This document shows positions 17,611 through 26,785 of a DNA stretch of 64,000 bases, piece by piece (positions within the stretch are counted from its first letter, which is position 1; every line of letters starts with the position of its first letter). Source of the stretch: Balneolaceae bacterium (GTDB lineage: Bacteria > Bacteroidota > Rhodothermia > Balneolales > Balneolaceae); assembly GCA_020832285.1 (NCBI GenBank), contig JAFIFB010000129.1:62001-126000 (forward strand). The letters run 5' to 3'. Under the pieces are notes generated by a model. The model saw only the letters and a list, made by a program, of their open reading frames with translations, made no database searches and was not told where the DNA came from. The position numbers and the translations under genes were made by a program.

Positions 17611-18540
17611 TCAGCGACCCGTTGTACGCTCAGCCATCAGCGCATAATCAAAAAAGCCGCACTCTTCCAGGTCCTTTCTTAGATTTGAAATCTGTGAATC
17701 TTTGAGCGTTTGAAAAGGCAGCCTGCTGGCTCCGCAGTCCACGCCGATCATCTTCATCGCTGCCTTGGATGCCGCATTGTAATTGTACTTATCAAGAACT
17801 TTTACGAACTGAATCGCTTTTACCTGAAGCTCTCTGGCACGATCCATCCGGTTGTTTTCAAACGCCTCCCGGATTTCCTGATATAACCCGGGAAACAGGT
17901 TATAGGTGCTGCCAATAAAACCTTTTGCCCCGGTGGCCAGTCCGGCAAGATACATCTCATCATTGCCGTAAAGCATATCATACTTTCCGTTTTGGAACAC
18001 ACGGCACAAATTATATTCAGAAAGATCGCTGGCAGTAAATTTCAGTCCTGCAAGTGTCGGAATTTTTTCACTTGCGTGTTTCATAAAATCAACCATCGAA
18101 AAATCAATACCAGTTAAAACCGGAATGTGGTAATAATAAAAGGGAATATCAGAGACCTGAGCGGCTACCTGCGCACAAATTTCCACCAAAATTTCCACAG
18201 TTGAGGATTTCTGGTAAAATGGACCGATTGTAGAAATTCCATCCACACCGTTTTTACCGGCGTGGGCTGCAAACTCTTTCGCCTCATTTAGACTGTTACT
18301 GCCGATATGCACAATCAGTTTGAAATCAGTATCCACTACTCTGCTCCATTCTTCACAAAGCTCAAGGCGTTCTTTGTATGTAAGTGAAAGGCCCTCTCCG
18401 GTACTGCCGTTTAAAAACACACCTTTGATCCCATTCTGCCTGTAATATTTATACAGTGGCTTTACCATTTCCAGGTTGATACTCCCATCCTCTTGCATCG
18501 GAGTGAATGCTGCCACTACAAGTCCATCAATTTTGTTCAT
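17611..18540 (-). CDS. nanA: N-acetylneuraminate lyase
   Basis: About 309 residues from the ATG at 18540, preceded by AAAGAAG; the upstream ATG at 18573 adds 11 charged residues and is less likely. DHDPS/NAL fold motifs: GSTGEG (~46), FYYYHIPVLTG (Tyr ~137) and AGLKFTASD (Schiff-base Lys ~165), then YGNDEMYLAGLATGAKGFIGSTYN. These match the sialic-acid lyase branch. The enzyme splits N-acetylneuraminate into pyruvate and N-acetylmannosamine in the cytoplasm. It is the last gene of the minus-strand symporter-sialidase-lyase operon, and the AGE epimerase upstream of it takes the product onward. Confidence 0.93.
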   Translation of the reverse strand: MNKIDGLVVAAFTPMQEDGSINLEMVKPLYKYYRQNGIKGVFLNGSTGEGLSLTYKERLELCEEWSRVVDTDFKLIVHIGSNSLNEAKEFAAHAGKNGVDGISTIGPFYQKSSTVEILVEICAQVAAQVSDIPFYYYHIPVLTGIDFSMVDFMKHASEKIPTLAGLKFTASDLSEYNLCRVFQNGKYDMLYGNDEMYLAGLATGAKGFIGSTYNLFPGLYQEIREAFENNRMDRARELQVKAIQFVKVLDKYNYNAASKAAMKMIGVDCGASRLPFQTLKDSQISNLRKDLEECGFFDYALMAERTTGR

Positions 18541-18589
18541 TTGCTTCTTTTGTTGTCCGTTTCGGTTTATCATACGTTTTCAAAGTCCT

Positions 18590-20149
18590 TTATCGACCTA
18601 AAAGTTCATCAAGTTTTATTTTCTGAAAGTAGAGATCGCGTACCCCTTCGTACAAAATGCCAACCGTTTCCTCATCAACCATCGTCAGGCTTGAATATCC
18701 AAATCCACGGTTTTCATCCAGTAACAACTGATGCGCAACAGGCCATGTTCTGCCCTGGTCTTTACTCAATTTCAAAGTCATGTTCACGCGGGCGGCCGTA
18801 CTGTTCGGGTTTGAAAATAAGAGATAATTATGATCATATCCGCTTGTCTCGGGATTTGACTGTATCAGGCTGGCCATCGAAACAGGCTCCTGTAATGCTA
18901 AACGCGAACTGGAGTGTTCATGCCAGGTTTCTCCCATATCGCTGGTGGTATACACCGATCGTGCTCCGCCGCGGTTGTCCCGCATGTTAATCATCAGTCT
19001 GCCTTCATCCAGCTCAACTACCTGAGCTTCAGTTGTGTTCGATCGCACGGGTGAACCGATCTCCCAGGTCTCGCCCTGGTCTTTGCTGTAGACGATGGTT
19101 GACCACGGCATCTCGTTTTCATCTTTATACTGCGCGGCAAATACAAGGGTACCGTCCTTCATGGTGATTCCGTTTCCGGGGCCCATCAACAAAAGGTGCC
19201 ATTCAGGCTGTTTGATCTGATTGGTAATGTTGATGGGATCAGACCAGGTCTGGCCGTCATCTTCACTTTTCACGAGCATAAATTGTCCGGTCTCCTCCGG
19301 GTTCATCCCCTGCTGTGATGAAAACCATGCGTGCGTGCCGGGATAGCCGTGAATCCAGAGTGCAGACACCCAGATGGTTCCGTTGTTCCGATCCACAAGA
19401 ATCGCGGGATCCCCTATTCCGTTTTCACTGACTGGACGCCCGCCCCACTCGCCCATATCAATAATAATTTCCATTGGCTCCCAGGTCTCCCCGCCGTCGG
19501 TGCTTCTGCTGAGTCCAACATCTATATCTCCCTGCAAATCGCTGGAATCGTCATACCTCACGTCATATACAGCCAGCAGCGTACCTTCGTTTGAGGTTAC
19601 CATTCCCGGAATCCGGTAGGTATGCACCCCATCCTCATTGGCTTTTCGGATCTTTTTTGCGGGTCTCAGAGCAGTGTTCGGGCGATCACTTTCTGCCCGG
19701 TATTCGCTGCCGTTTAGCTGAATGGATTTGGAATCAATCTCAAGCAGATCGGTGAGTGATATCATATCATTCAGTTCAACCGATACCCAAAAGTAATTTC
19801 GACCTTTATGAAGTGGCTTCTGTAACGGGATCGACATCGTTTCATTAATTACTGTTGATGAGCCGATCTGTTCCTCGGCAGAAAACTCATTTTCGCTGCC
19901 GGTGTAAAATATCTGTACTTGTTCGATGTAGTCTGAGGTTGAACGGCCCAATTCCAGGGTAATACCATCGGCCACCACATCGGTACGGGTGGTTAAAACT
20001 TCGATTTTCAAAACGGGATTGTGAGTCTCTCCTTTAAATATTGGCTGCAACGGTTTGTGGACCGAAACAGAAGCAGTACTCTGGGCGAAAGTCGAGGAAG
20101 CAAACAGCATTAATGCCGGGAACAGAATAATTAGTAAAATAGATCTCAT
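18590..20149 (-). CDS. Exo-alpha-sialidase (GH33) with N-terminal beta domain
   Basis: 519 residues with a signal peptide (LIILFPALMLFASSTFAQ). Residues ~25-160 form a beta-sandwich-like N-terminal domain. The GH33 propeller follows: YRIPGMVTS (~180, first active-site Arg), the acidic YDVRYDDSSDLQGDIDVGLS loop, then Asp boxes STDGGETW, SEDDGQTW, SKDQGETW, TSDMGETW and SKDQGRTW. VVELDEGRLMINMRDNRGGAR supplies the second Arg region and GYSSLTMVDEETVGILYEG the nucleophile-Tyr region. All hallmarks of a working sialidase are present. It releases terminal sialic acids outside or in the periplasm, for import by the symporter encoded just upstream. Confidence 0.94.
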   Translation of the reverse strand: MRSILLIILFPALMLFASSTFAQSTASVSVHKPLQPIFKGETHNPVLKIEVLTTRTDVVADGITLELGRSTSDYIEQVQIFYTGSENEFSAEEQIGSSTVINETMSIPLQKPLHKGRNYFWVSVELNDMISLTDLLEIDSKSIQLNGSEYRAESDRPNTALRPAKKIRKANEDGVHTYRIPGMVTSNEGTLLAVYDVRYDDSSDLQGDIDVGLSRSTDGGETWEPMEIIIDMGEWGGRPVSENGIGDPAILVDRNNGTIWVSALWIHGYPGTHAWFSSQQGMNPEETGQFMLVKSEDDGQTWSDPINITNQIKQPEWHLLLMGPGNGITMKDGTLVFAAQYKDENEMPWSTIVYSKDQGETWEIGSPVRSNTTEAQVVELDEGRLMINMRDNRGGARSVYTTSDMGETWHEHSSSRLALQEPVSMASLIQSNPETSGYDHNYLLFSNPNSTAARVNMTLKLSKDQGRTWPVAHQLLLDENRGFGYSSLTMVDEETVGILYEGVRDLYFQKIKLDELLGR

Positions 20150-20292
20150 AATGGATGGTTCACGTGTTTGAAATAGAAAAAAATCTCAGGTCATTTGACA
20201 GATAAGTGCTTCCCTGTTTTTAATGGCAGTAATAAATTTTTAAATTTTAAAAATTAATGTTCGTTTCAGTTTTGAATGTTTGGGAAAAAAGA

Positions 20293-23004
20293 TCATAGCT
20301 TCCTGTACGTAAGCCCGGTAAGGTTTTTTTCATCGGATGGTAGAAATATGCTGAAGAGATACCCCACGATTATACAGACAGGCATTCCAATGAGCGGGTA
20401 GACATAAAAATGAATGCCGGTTTGAAATTTCACAAATGCCATCACAATCAGGCTGGTAACGGCGCCGAGAATCACTCCTTTTGATGAAGCTCTTTCGGTA
20501 AAAATTCCCAGTATGAAAATTCCGGCCAGTGCACTGCTCAGCAGCCCCACAATTTCCTGGAACAGAAAATAGAGTGACTGAATCGGAAACATCGCCAGCA
20601 CACACGCCATTGCCGTTCCGAAAACTCCCACAATCGCAACCACTATCTTTGCAAGCCGGAGACGATATTTCTCTTCTGAATCTGGATTAAACCGCTTGTA
20701 AAAGTCCACCGTCCAGGCTGTTGAAATACTGTGCATACTGCTGTCCAGGCTCGACATCGATGCAGCAAATATCCCTGCAATCACCAGCCCGGACAACCCA
20801 ACAGGAAGCTGCTGACCAATAAATAGAGGAAAAATCTGATCATTCTGCATTCCGAGATGAATCAGATCCGGGCTTAGTTTATAAAAAACATAGAGACAAA
20901 CACCAAGTGCAAAAAAGAGGAATCCCGTTGGAACTGAAATAATCCCGTTTGTCCAGATACTTTTGGCTGCTTCTTTTTCATCTTTGGTAGTAAGATAGCG
21001 CTGGATGACGGCCTGATCGGTCGTGTAAGGGCCAAACTGAAGTGCAAATGTGCCCAGAAAAATCGACCAGGTGACCAAATTGGTGAAACTGAAACTCCAG
21101 TCGAACATCAATAGTTTGCTGTCGGTCATCGCGACATCGTAAATGACTCCCACACCGCCTACGTGAGTAATAATAAATCCAAGACTATATATGATACCAA
21201 ACACCAGCACCACAACCTGAATCACATCGGTCCAAACCACCGCCTCCATTCCGCCCATCACGGTATAAACAATGGAAAAAATACCCATCAGAATAATCGC
21301 AACATAAATATCCATCCCGATGATGGCGGTAATCACAAGGGCAGGTAAAAAAACCATCACACTCATCCTTCCGAGCTGAAAAATGATAAAAGAGAGACTG
21401 CCAAAGAGCCGGACAGTCAGGCTGAATCTTTGTTCAAGATACTCATACGCTGTGGTGATGTTGAGCCTCCTGAAAAAAGGCAGGTAAAACATCACCACAA
21501 TCGGAACCATTAAAAAAATTGTGATATAGCCGGGATAAACAAGCCAGTTTGTTGAAAAAGCGACAGCAGGTATTGCAATAAAAGTAATGGCACTGAGCTG
21601 AGTTGCGTATATACTCATCCCCGCCGCCCACCAGGGAATGCGCTGTCCGGCCAGGAAAAACTCATCCGTAAGATTTTCACGCCTCGAAAAATAGTATCCC
21701 ATCCCGATCAGCAACAGTATGTAAATACCCAGAATAGTGTAATTGATAATGCCGAAATCCACACTTTCCCGCGCAATAGTGCCCGCCCAAACCTTGTTTG
21801 TGCGAACACCCGGGCTGATCTCTCCTGACGCCAAAATTATATTACCATTCCACCACACGGCATTTGTGGTGACCGGACGGGGCTGCTGCATTTGCCCGGC
21901 AATTGACCATGTATCTGTAATGGTATGATAAGCCAGTACATCACTGCTGAAAACGGACTCTTCTTCCAGAACCCATACCAGCTCCGCTTGAAGAGATTCC
22001 CGTTCTGATTCAAGGTCGGTTCTTTCATCCGATGCCTCTGCCGCTTCGATCAGGATGGAGAGCGAATTGATACGGGAGGCGATTTCGAGGCGGTGATTCA
22101 GCATGACTCCATCATCACCACCGAAAAAGAGGATGTGACTATCGCCAAAGGCAAGGGCTGTGGAGGCCATCTTCGAAGGTACTTCACCGGCAGATTCAAC
22201 TTCATCCCACCGTCCCGAACCGGGATTGTATGAAAATCCGTCCCGAAGCACCTCCATCGAGCCATCAGCGGCAACATCGCGTCCGCCAAAAAGATATAAT
22301 CTCTGATTTAAACCATCACTTTGAACGGCTGTGGTGGCCAGTACCCGGTCTTTACCCGGCCAGGCAGGCAATGTTTCCCAACTAAGGTCGGTCGAATTCA
22401 AATGATTCAAATCCAGTGAAAAAAAGTGGTTCGTGGCTTGTGGCTGATCCTTACTTTCTTGTCCGCCCGCCACAAACAGGCGATCCCTAAGCACTGCCCC
22501 CGCCGAAAAAACAAGCGGAACCGGAAGTGATGGCAGTTCCTCAAACTCCACACTCCGGGAATTTCTATCATATCGAAGAAGATAAACATCGCTGAAGACA
22601 TCCGTTCCGTCCGTACCGCCCGCTATTATCAGTCCACGGTTGGTTTGTGCCGTCACTCCATAACCCAGAGGCCGGGGCAATTTCAGGTCATCATCGGTGT
22701 ACCACTCATATTCATCACCGATATTTTCCAGAATATAAATCCGGTCGTGATACACTTTTTCACCTCCCACCCATGGAGGACCGAATGGAAAATTGGCACC
22801 GCCTGAAACAATCAGAACATCATTATGAACGCCTGTAAAAGCACCCGCAACTCCCAGAGAATCGGGCAGCTCAGGCAAAGCCTGCCACTGAGTCATGGAT
22901 GAAACCGTACCGTTATCATCTGTCAGGATCTGCGTCCACCCATCCGGAATCCAAAACAGGAGGGCCAAAACAGATAACAGCAAAACTTTTTTTGATCGGT
23001 TCAT
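20293..23004 (-). CDS. Kelch (NanM-like) mutarotase fused to a sodium:solute symporter
   Basis: 903 residues. A signal peptide (residues 1-24) precedes a Kelch propeller of ~370 residues with repeated GG motifs (IVSGGANFPFG, IIAGGTDGTD, FVAGGQESK, YLFGGRDVA, FFGGDDGV), like the sialic-acid mutarotase NanM. A charged helical insert (EASDERTDLESERESLQAELVW, ~325-345) interrupts the blades. From residue ~412 a complete SSS-family transporter follows (FFLAGQRIPWWAAGMSIYATQLSAITF; ASMSSLDSSMHSISTAWTVDFYKRF). The propeller should face the periplasm and convert alpha- to beta-sialic acid next to the permease. It heads the operon with the sialidase (143-bp gap) and the lyase. Confidence 0.92.
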   Translation of the reverse strand: MNRSKKVLLLSVLALLFWIPDGWTQILTDDNGTVSSMTQWQALPELPDSLGVAGAFTGVHNDVLIVSGGANFPFGPPWVGGEKVYHDRIYILENIGDEYEWYTDDDLKLPRPLGYGVTAQTNRGLIIAGGTDGTDVFSDVYLLRYDRNSRSVEFEELPSLPVPLVFSAGAVLRDRLFVAGGQESKDQPQATNHFFSLDLNHLNSTDLSWETLPAWPGKDRVLATTAVQSDGLNQRLYLFGGRDVAADGSMEVLRDGFSYNPGSGRWDEVESAGEVPSKMASTALAFGDSHILFFGGDDGVMLNHRLEIASRINSLSILIEAAEASDERTDLESERESLQAELVWVLEEESVFSSDVLAYHTITDTWSIAGQMQQPRPVTTNAVWWNGNIILASGEISPGVRTNKVWAGTIARESVDFGIINYTILGIYILLLIGMGYYFSRRENLTDEFFLAGQRIPWWAAGMSIYATQLSAITFIAIPAVAFSTNWLVYPGYITIFLMVPIVVMFYLPFFRRLNITTAYEYLEQRFSLTVRLFGSLSFIIFQLGRMSVMVFLPALVITAIIGMDIYVAIILMGIFSIVYTVMGGMEAVVWTDVIQVVVLVFGIIYSLGFIITHVGGVGVIYDVAMTDSKLLMFDWSFSFTNLVTWSIFLGTFALQFGPYTTDQAVIQRYLTTKDEKEAAKSIWTNGIISVPTGFLFFALGVCLYVFYKLSPDLIHLGMQNDQIFPLFIGQQLPVGLSGLVIAGIFAASMSSLDSSMHSISTAWTVDFYKRFNPDSEEKYRLRLAKIVVAIVGVFGTAMACVLAMFPIQSLYFLFQEIVGLLSSALAGIFILGIFTERASSKGVILGAVTSLIVMAFVKFQTGIHFYVYPLIGMPVCIIVGYLFSIFLPSDEKNLTGLTYRKL

Positions 23005-23150
23005 AAAACTATGTTTGTTAACGGGCCGAATGTTCGGTTTTTCATTTTACTATTATTTTTGACAGATGCCCCGAAAGCAAGTTCTTCGATCTGTTTTTTG
23101 TAACTCCCTTATTCAACATAATCAGATAGAACCGGTGTAACTTGTCAAAT

Positions 23151-23232
23151 ATTGACTTTTTATTGTCCATAATTGACCATTTATTGAAATAATTGAGCAT
23201 TCTTATATATTGGATGAAAAAATATTGACCAT
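23151..23232 (+). promoter_or_regulatory. Phased ATTG-type repeats between the symporter and AraC genes
   Basis: ATTG occurs at 23151, 23162, 23172, 23183 and 23192 (steps of 11, 10, 11, 9 bp) and again at 23224 (32 bp, about three turns). Several extend to ATTGACCAT or ATTGTCCAT. Direct repeats on one face of the helix are typical for AraC-family binding sites. They lie 150-230 bp upstream of the symporter operon and 44 bp before the araC-type gene. Confidence 0.65.
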
Positions 23233-23275
23233 TTTCTAATCTTTCGTTAGAACTCGAGCAAATATCGTGGAAATT

Positions 23276-24142
23276 ATGGAACCGCTTTTTAAAAAACCCA
23301 CCGGATCTTTTGCATCTTATACGCTAAAAAATACGGTTGGCCAATCGTTCGACGGCCTTTGGCACACCCACGAAGAGTATGAACTGATCTATATCTGTGA
23401 AGGAAAGGGTGAGAAAGTGATTGGTGATAATATTTCTCCTCTTTGCAAAGGAGATCTTCTTTTTCTCGGGCCAAATCTGCCGCACCTGTTTCGCTGTGAT
23501 CAGGATTACCCGCGCAAACATCGTTCCGGTTCCCTGGTAATCCACATCAATAACAGATACCTGGGAGAGAGTTTTTTTTCCTGCCCGGAATTTGAACCGA
23601 TTCTGAAACTGTTCAAACGGTCCAGATCGGGCATTCAGTTCAGGGGAGATACGAAGCCCATCGCGCGTAGGATCAGGAATCTTTTTGAAAAAGAAAAATC
23701 GGAGTCACTAATCGAGATACTCTTTATTTTGCATGATCTCGCCAGGGATTATGATCATACCTTACTGGCCAGTCCCGGATTTACACCAAGTTTTGGAGAG
23801 AAAGATTACCATCGAATTAACATCGCCAATAAATATGTGATGGAAAATTTTAAAAATGATATCAGCCTGAGTGATATAGCCGGAAAAGTTGGATTGACCA
23901 AAGCCGCTTTTTGCCGCCATTTTAAAAAAGTAACGGGTAAAACCTTTTTTACATTCTTGAAGGAATATCGGATCGGGCACGCATGCAAACTTCTGATGCA
24001 AACCGATATGAACGTTTCGGAGATCAGCTATGAATGTGGGTTTAACACCATCTCCAACTTCAATAAACAGTTTAAATCGGTAACTGGCACCAATCCGATG
24101 GATTATCAGAATCAATTTATTCTTTCTGAAGGACAGTTATAA
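23276..24142 (+). CDS. AraC-family transcriptional regulator
   Basis: About 288 residues from the ATG at 23276; an in-frame GTG lies 9 bp upstream. The N-terminal cupin has HTHEEYELIYICEGKG (~29-44) and the PHLFRC segment, typical of sugar-sensing AraC regulators. The C-terminal pair of helix-turn-helices is clear: DISLSDIAGKVGLTKAAFCRHFKKVTGKTFF and MNVSEISYECGFNTISNFNKQFKSVTGTNPMDY. It is divergent from the symporter-sialidase-lyase operon across a 270-bp gap with phased direct repeats, so it probably activates that operon in response to sialic acid or a derivative. Two regulators (LacI and AraC) would then share the sialic-acid locus. Confidence 0.92.
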   Translation: MEPLFKKPTGSFASYTLKNTVGQSFDGLWHTHEEYELIYICEGKGEKVIGDNISPLCKGDLLFLGPNLPHLFRCDQDYPRKHRSGSLVIHINNRYLGESFFSCPEFEPILKLFKRSRSGIQFRGDTKPIARRIRNLFEKEKSESLIEILFILHDLARDYDHTLLASPGFTPSFGEKDYHRINIANKYVMENFKNDISLSDIAGKVGLTKAAFCRHFKKVTGKTFFTFLKEYRIGHACKLLMQTDMNVSEISYECGFNTISNFNKQFKSVTGTNPMDYQNQFILSEGQL

Positions 24143-24235
24143 ACTTATTATTAAAAAAAGCTATCTGGTTTTATTTCTAAGTCTATTAATAATAACCATC
24201 AAGAAAAGATTAAAACCGATAGAAACCAATACAAA

Positions 24236-24289
24236 AAACCGGAACCAGCTTGCTACTCCTTCCTGAAGGACGCTTTTTGATTCCGGTTT
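24236..24289. terminator. Weak inverted repeat between convergent genes
   Basis: 9-bp arms AAACCGGAA and TTCCGGTTT are separated by 36 bp between the AraC-type gene and the convergent YceI gene. The long loop makes an intrinsic terminator uncertain. Confidence 0.3.
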
Positions 24290-24315
24290 AATTTGTATCA
24301 ATTTATCAAATAGCG

Positions 24316-24915
24316 TTAGTTGTTATCAGCAACGATATCAAAATTAATGATAACCTCATCACCTGTTACGAGAGCGCCGAACATTGCGGTTGGCGGACTG
24401 ATCTCGTATTCGGTCATATTCAAAGCATACGATCCTGTAAACTGATAATTGCCATTACTGAGTCTGGTCCCTTCAAGTGGAACTTCAATGGTACGAGTAA
24501 CCCCTGCCAGTGTTAAGTCACCGCTTGTGATAACATTAAAGCTGTCACCATTTCCATCGGTTTCTACACCGGTCAGATTAAATTCGATGTCATTATGTTC
24601 ACGAGCTTTCAGTGCATCTCTCATCAGCCGGTCCATAATGCTGCTGCGGCCGCCTGACATCTCCTGTGCTTTCACAACCAAACTGGCCTGAATAATGTCG
24701 GGTGCTTCTCCCTCGTTTTCATTTATTGTAACATAGCCTTCAAACTGCTCGGCAGTAACCGTCCAGTCATCACGGTTCGATGTTCCGTCAATTGTAATGG
24801 TTGTACTTTCAGGGTTGAAAGAAAGTGTTTTCTCTCCATCCTGTGCTAAAATCAGTGACGGCTGAAAAGTGTATGCCAGCAGAGCTAGCGTCAGAATACC
24901 CAAAAATTTTTTCAT
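24316..24915 (-). CDS. YceI-like secreted protein
   Basis: About 199 residues from the ATG at 24915 (MKKFLGILTLALLAYTFQ ... LILAQ signal peptide). The body has the YceI-type lipocalin-like fold pattern: IDGTSNRDDWTV near the N-terminus, IEFNLTGVETDGNGDSFNVITSGDLTLAGVTRTIEVPLEG in the middle, and ITGSYALNMTEYEISPPTAMFGALVTGDEVIINFDI-like end strands. YceI proteins bind amphiphilic or isoprenoid ligands in the periplasm; the role here is unknown. A segment (EMSGGRSSIMDRLMRDALKAREH) is an insertion common in Bacteroidota homologues. It is a single gene. Confidence 0.85.
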   Translation of the reverse strand: MKKFLGILTLALLAYTFQPSLILAQDGEKTLSFNPESTTITIDGTSNRDDWTVTAEQFEGYVTINENEGEAPDIIQASLVVKAQEMSGGRSSIMDRLMRDALKAREHNDIEFNLTGVETDGNGDSFNVITSGDLTLAGVTRTIEVPLEGTRLSNGNYQFTGSYALNMTEYEISPPTAMFGALVTGDEVIINFDIVADNN

Positions 24916-25426
24916 AGTTTGAACCATTTTGTAAGTTTTTTTTCTATTGTATGAGATTTTCTTGTCTTAAATACAAATTACTAGTGAGACTCATCTCAGT
25001 CAAGTTTGTTGCAGGTATTCTGAATAAATCATTTTCAGTATGAAAGTTTCTCTTATTCAATCAGAAAATTGCAATAAACCGACTACCAAAACTCATCTGA
25101 TATTTAAAATATTGTATGATTTATGCTCAGCAGAGAGAGACTTGTTAAAGATTTTTACAAGTATCGGGCTGTCTGCAATCCATAATCTTTCCGGTGAAAT
25201 GAGAGCGCTTTCAAAAAAAAGAACTGATTCCTTATTCAAAAACAATTTTTTTAACCAAATAGCAGTTATATCTTAATAAAGCCTACATGCCTTAATAGAA
25301 ACTAAAAGTAAAAATTCTCATTTTTTTATTTTTATTCTATTTTAATATTATGGAACAATGGTTTGGTTACCCAAAATGGTAATTTAACTTTCAGAAAAAA
25401 CACCCTTTCAAATAACAGCTGATTTT
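24916..25426. other. AT-rich intergenic region
   Basis: The gap between the divergent YceI and Gfo/Idh genes. It contains one short frame (25040-25276, 78 codons, plus strand) with no recognisable motif and AT-driven codon use; I do not count it as a gene. T-rich and A-rich tracts at 25310-25350 could belong to the promoter of the Gfo/Idh operon. Confidence 0.4.
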
Positions 25427-26782
25427 ATGAGCAAAAATAACGAAACCAAAAAAGAATCGAATTTCTCACGAAGAAATTTCCTCAAGAAAAGTGGCATGGC
25501 CGCTGCTGCCATTGCGGCAACACCATCCTTTTTATCATCATCTTCTGCTTACGGAAAAGCACCTGCGCCCGGCAGTGTATTAGGAGCTAACGACCGGCTT
25601 GTTGCAGGCTTTATTGGTGTAGGTGGACAGGGATACAATGCACACCTCAGAAGAGGTGTAGTTGCACAATCTGAAGAGCAAAATGTAGTTGGAGCTGCCG
25701 TTTGCGATGTATGGGAAAAAAGAGTTGACCGTGCGCAGGAAGCACTAAATATCACCGACTCAGCTTGCTACTCCGATTACCGAAGACTACTCGACCGCGA
25801 CGATATAGACGTAGTGTTTATCGGGAGTGTGGATCACTGGCATGCCAAGCAGGCCATTGATGCAATGGATGCAGGCAAACATGTCTACCTGGAAAAGCCA
25901 ATGACACGTTATCTCGATGAAGCATTTGAAGTTTATGACGCAGCCAAGCGAACCGGCAAAGTCGTACAGATTGGATCACAGTATTGTACTGAAGGAAAAT
26001 GGCATCTGGCCGCTGACATGATTCGTGCAGGAAAAATCGGACCTCTTGTACTTGCGCAAGATTCATATATGCGTAACAATCCCGATGGAGAATGGAATTA
26101 CGCGATTGATTCAGATTTCACTGAAGATAGTGCTAACTGGGATGCATGGCTCGGACCTGTATCATCACGTCCGTTCAGTGCAGATGAATATTTCCGCTGG
26201 AGAAAATACTATCCATACTGCTCAGGTATTAAAGGTGACCTTCTTGCACACCGTATTCACCCACTGATGATTTCTACAGGCGATCCTGAATTTCCTACAA
26301 GAGTTGCAGCACTCGGTACACGTAAAATTACGACCGACCGTGATGTACCGGACAATACCCAGATCATGGCTGAATTCCCAAGCGGCCTGACTATGATTAT
26401 TACCGGAAGTACTGTAAACGAGCAGGGACTCGGACAGGTGATTCGCGGCCACGAAGCTACTCTCTATTTTGCAGGTAATCGTGTTGAGCTGCGACCCGAG
26501 CGTCCGTTTGCTGATCTTGTTGACAGAGAAGAACACGAAAATGTACAGCCCGGAGTTGATGTTCAGGCTCACATTGCTAACTTCTTTGATGCTGTTCGGG
26601 ACGGAATTACACCTAATGGAAATATCGATTTGGGTATTCGTGTTCAAACCGTACTTTCACTGGCAGAAATGTCTGAGCGCCTCGGAGAAATGCTTTACTT
26701 TGATCCCAATACCAGAACAATTTCCAATGGTAGCGGAACAGAGTTCGACCCGATTTCATACGGAACACTCGAACTTTCCTGA
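25427..26782 (+). CDS. Tat-exported Gfo/Idh/MocA-family oxidoreductase
   Basis: 451 residues with a Tat signal (SRRNFLKKSGMAAAAIAA, residues ~14-31), so the folded, cofactor-loaded enzyme is probably exported. The Rossmann motif GFIGVGGQGYNAH (~63) binds NAD(P); the EKPMTR motif (~160) is the family hallmark. A long WNYAIDSDFTEDSANWDAWLGP insertion and GDLLAHRIHPLM follow. Relatives include exported sugar dehydrogenases and the NAD-dependent glycosidases of family GH109. It is the first gene of an operon with ApbE (3-bp gap) and a second Gfo/Idh gene. The substrate, presumably a sugar, is not determined. Confidence 0.9.
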   Translation: MSKNNETKKESNFSRRNFLKKSGMAAAAIAATPSFLSSSSAYGKAPAPGSVLGANDRLVAGFIGVGGQGYNAHLRRGVVAQSEEQNVVGAAVCDVWEKRVDRAQEALNITDSACYSDYRRLLDRDDIDVVFIGSVDHWHAKQAIDAMDAGKHVYLEKPMTRYLDEAFEVYDAAKRTGKVVQIGSQYCTEGKWHLAADMIRAGKIGPLVLAQDSYMRNNPDGEWNYAIDSDFTEDSANWDAWLGPVSSRPFSADEYFRWRKYYPYCSGIKGDLLAHRIHPLMISTGDPEFPTRVAALGTRKITTDRDVPDNTQIMAEFPSGLTMIITGSTVNEQGLGQVIRGHEATLYFAGNRVELRPERPFADLVDREEHENVQPGVDVQAHIANFFDAVRDGITPNGNIDLGIRVQTVLSLAEMSERLGEMLYFDPNTRTISNGSGTEFDPISYGTLELS

Positions 26783-26785
26783 TCA

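Noticed and set aside
23026-23037. CCGAATGTTCGG palindrome 22 bp before the symporter gene
   Set aside because: Short and single in the window; too little to call an operator.
25040-25276. 78-codon plus-strand frame in an AT-rich gap
   Set aside because: No motif, no operon context and low-complexity codon use; could be chance.
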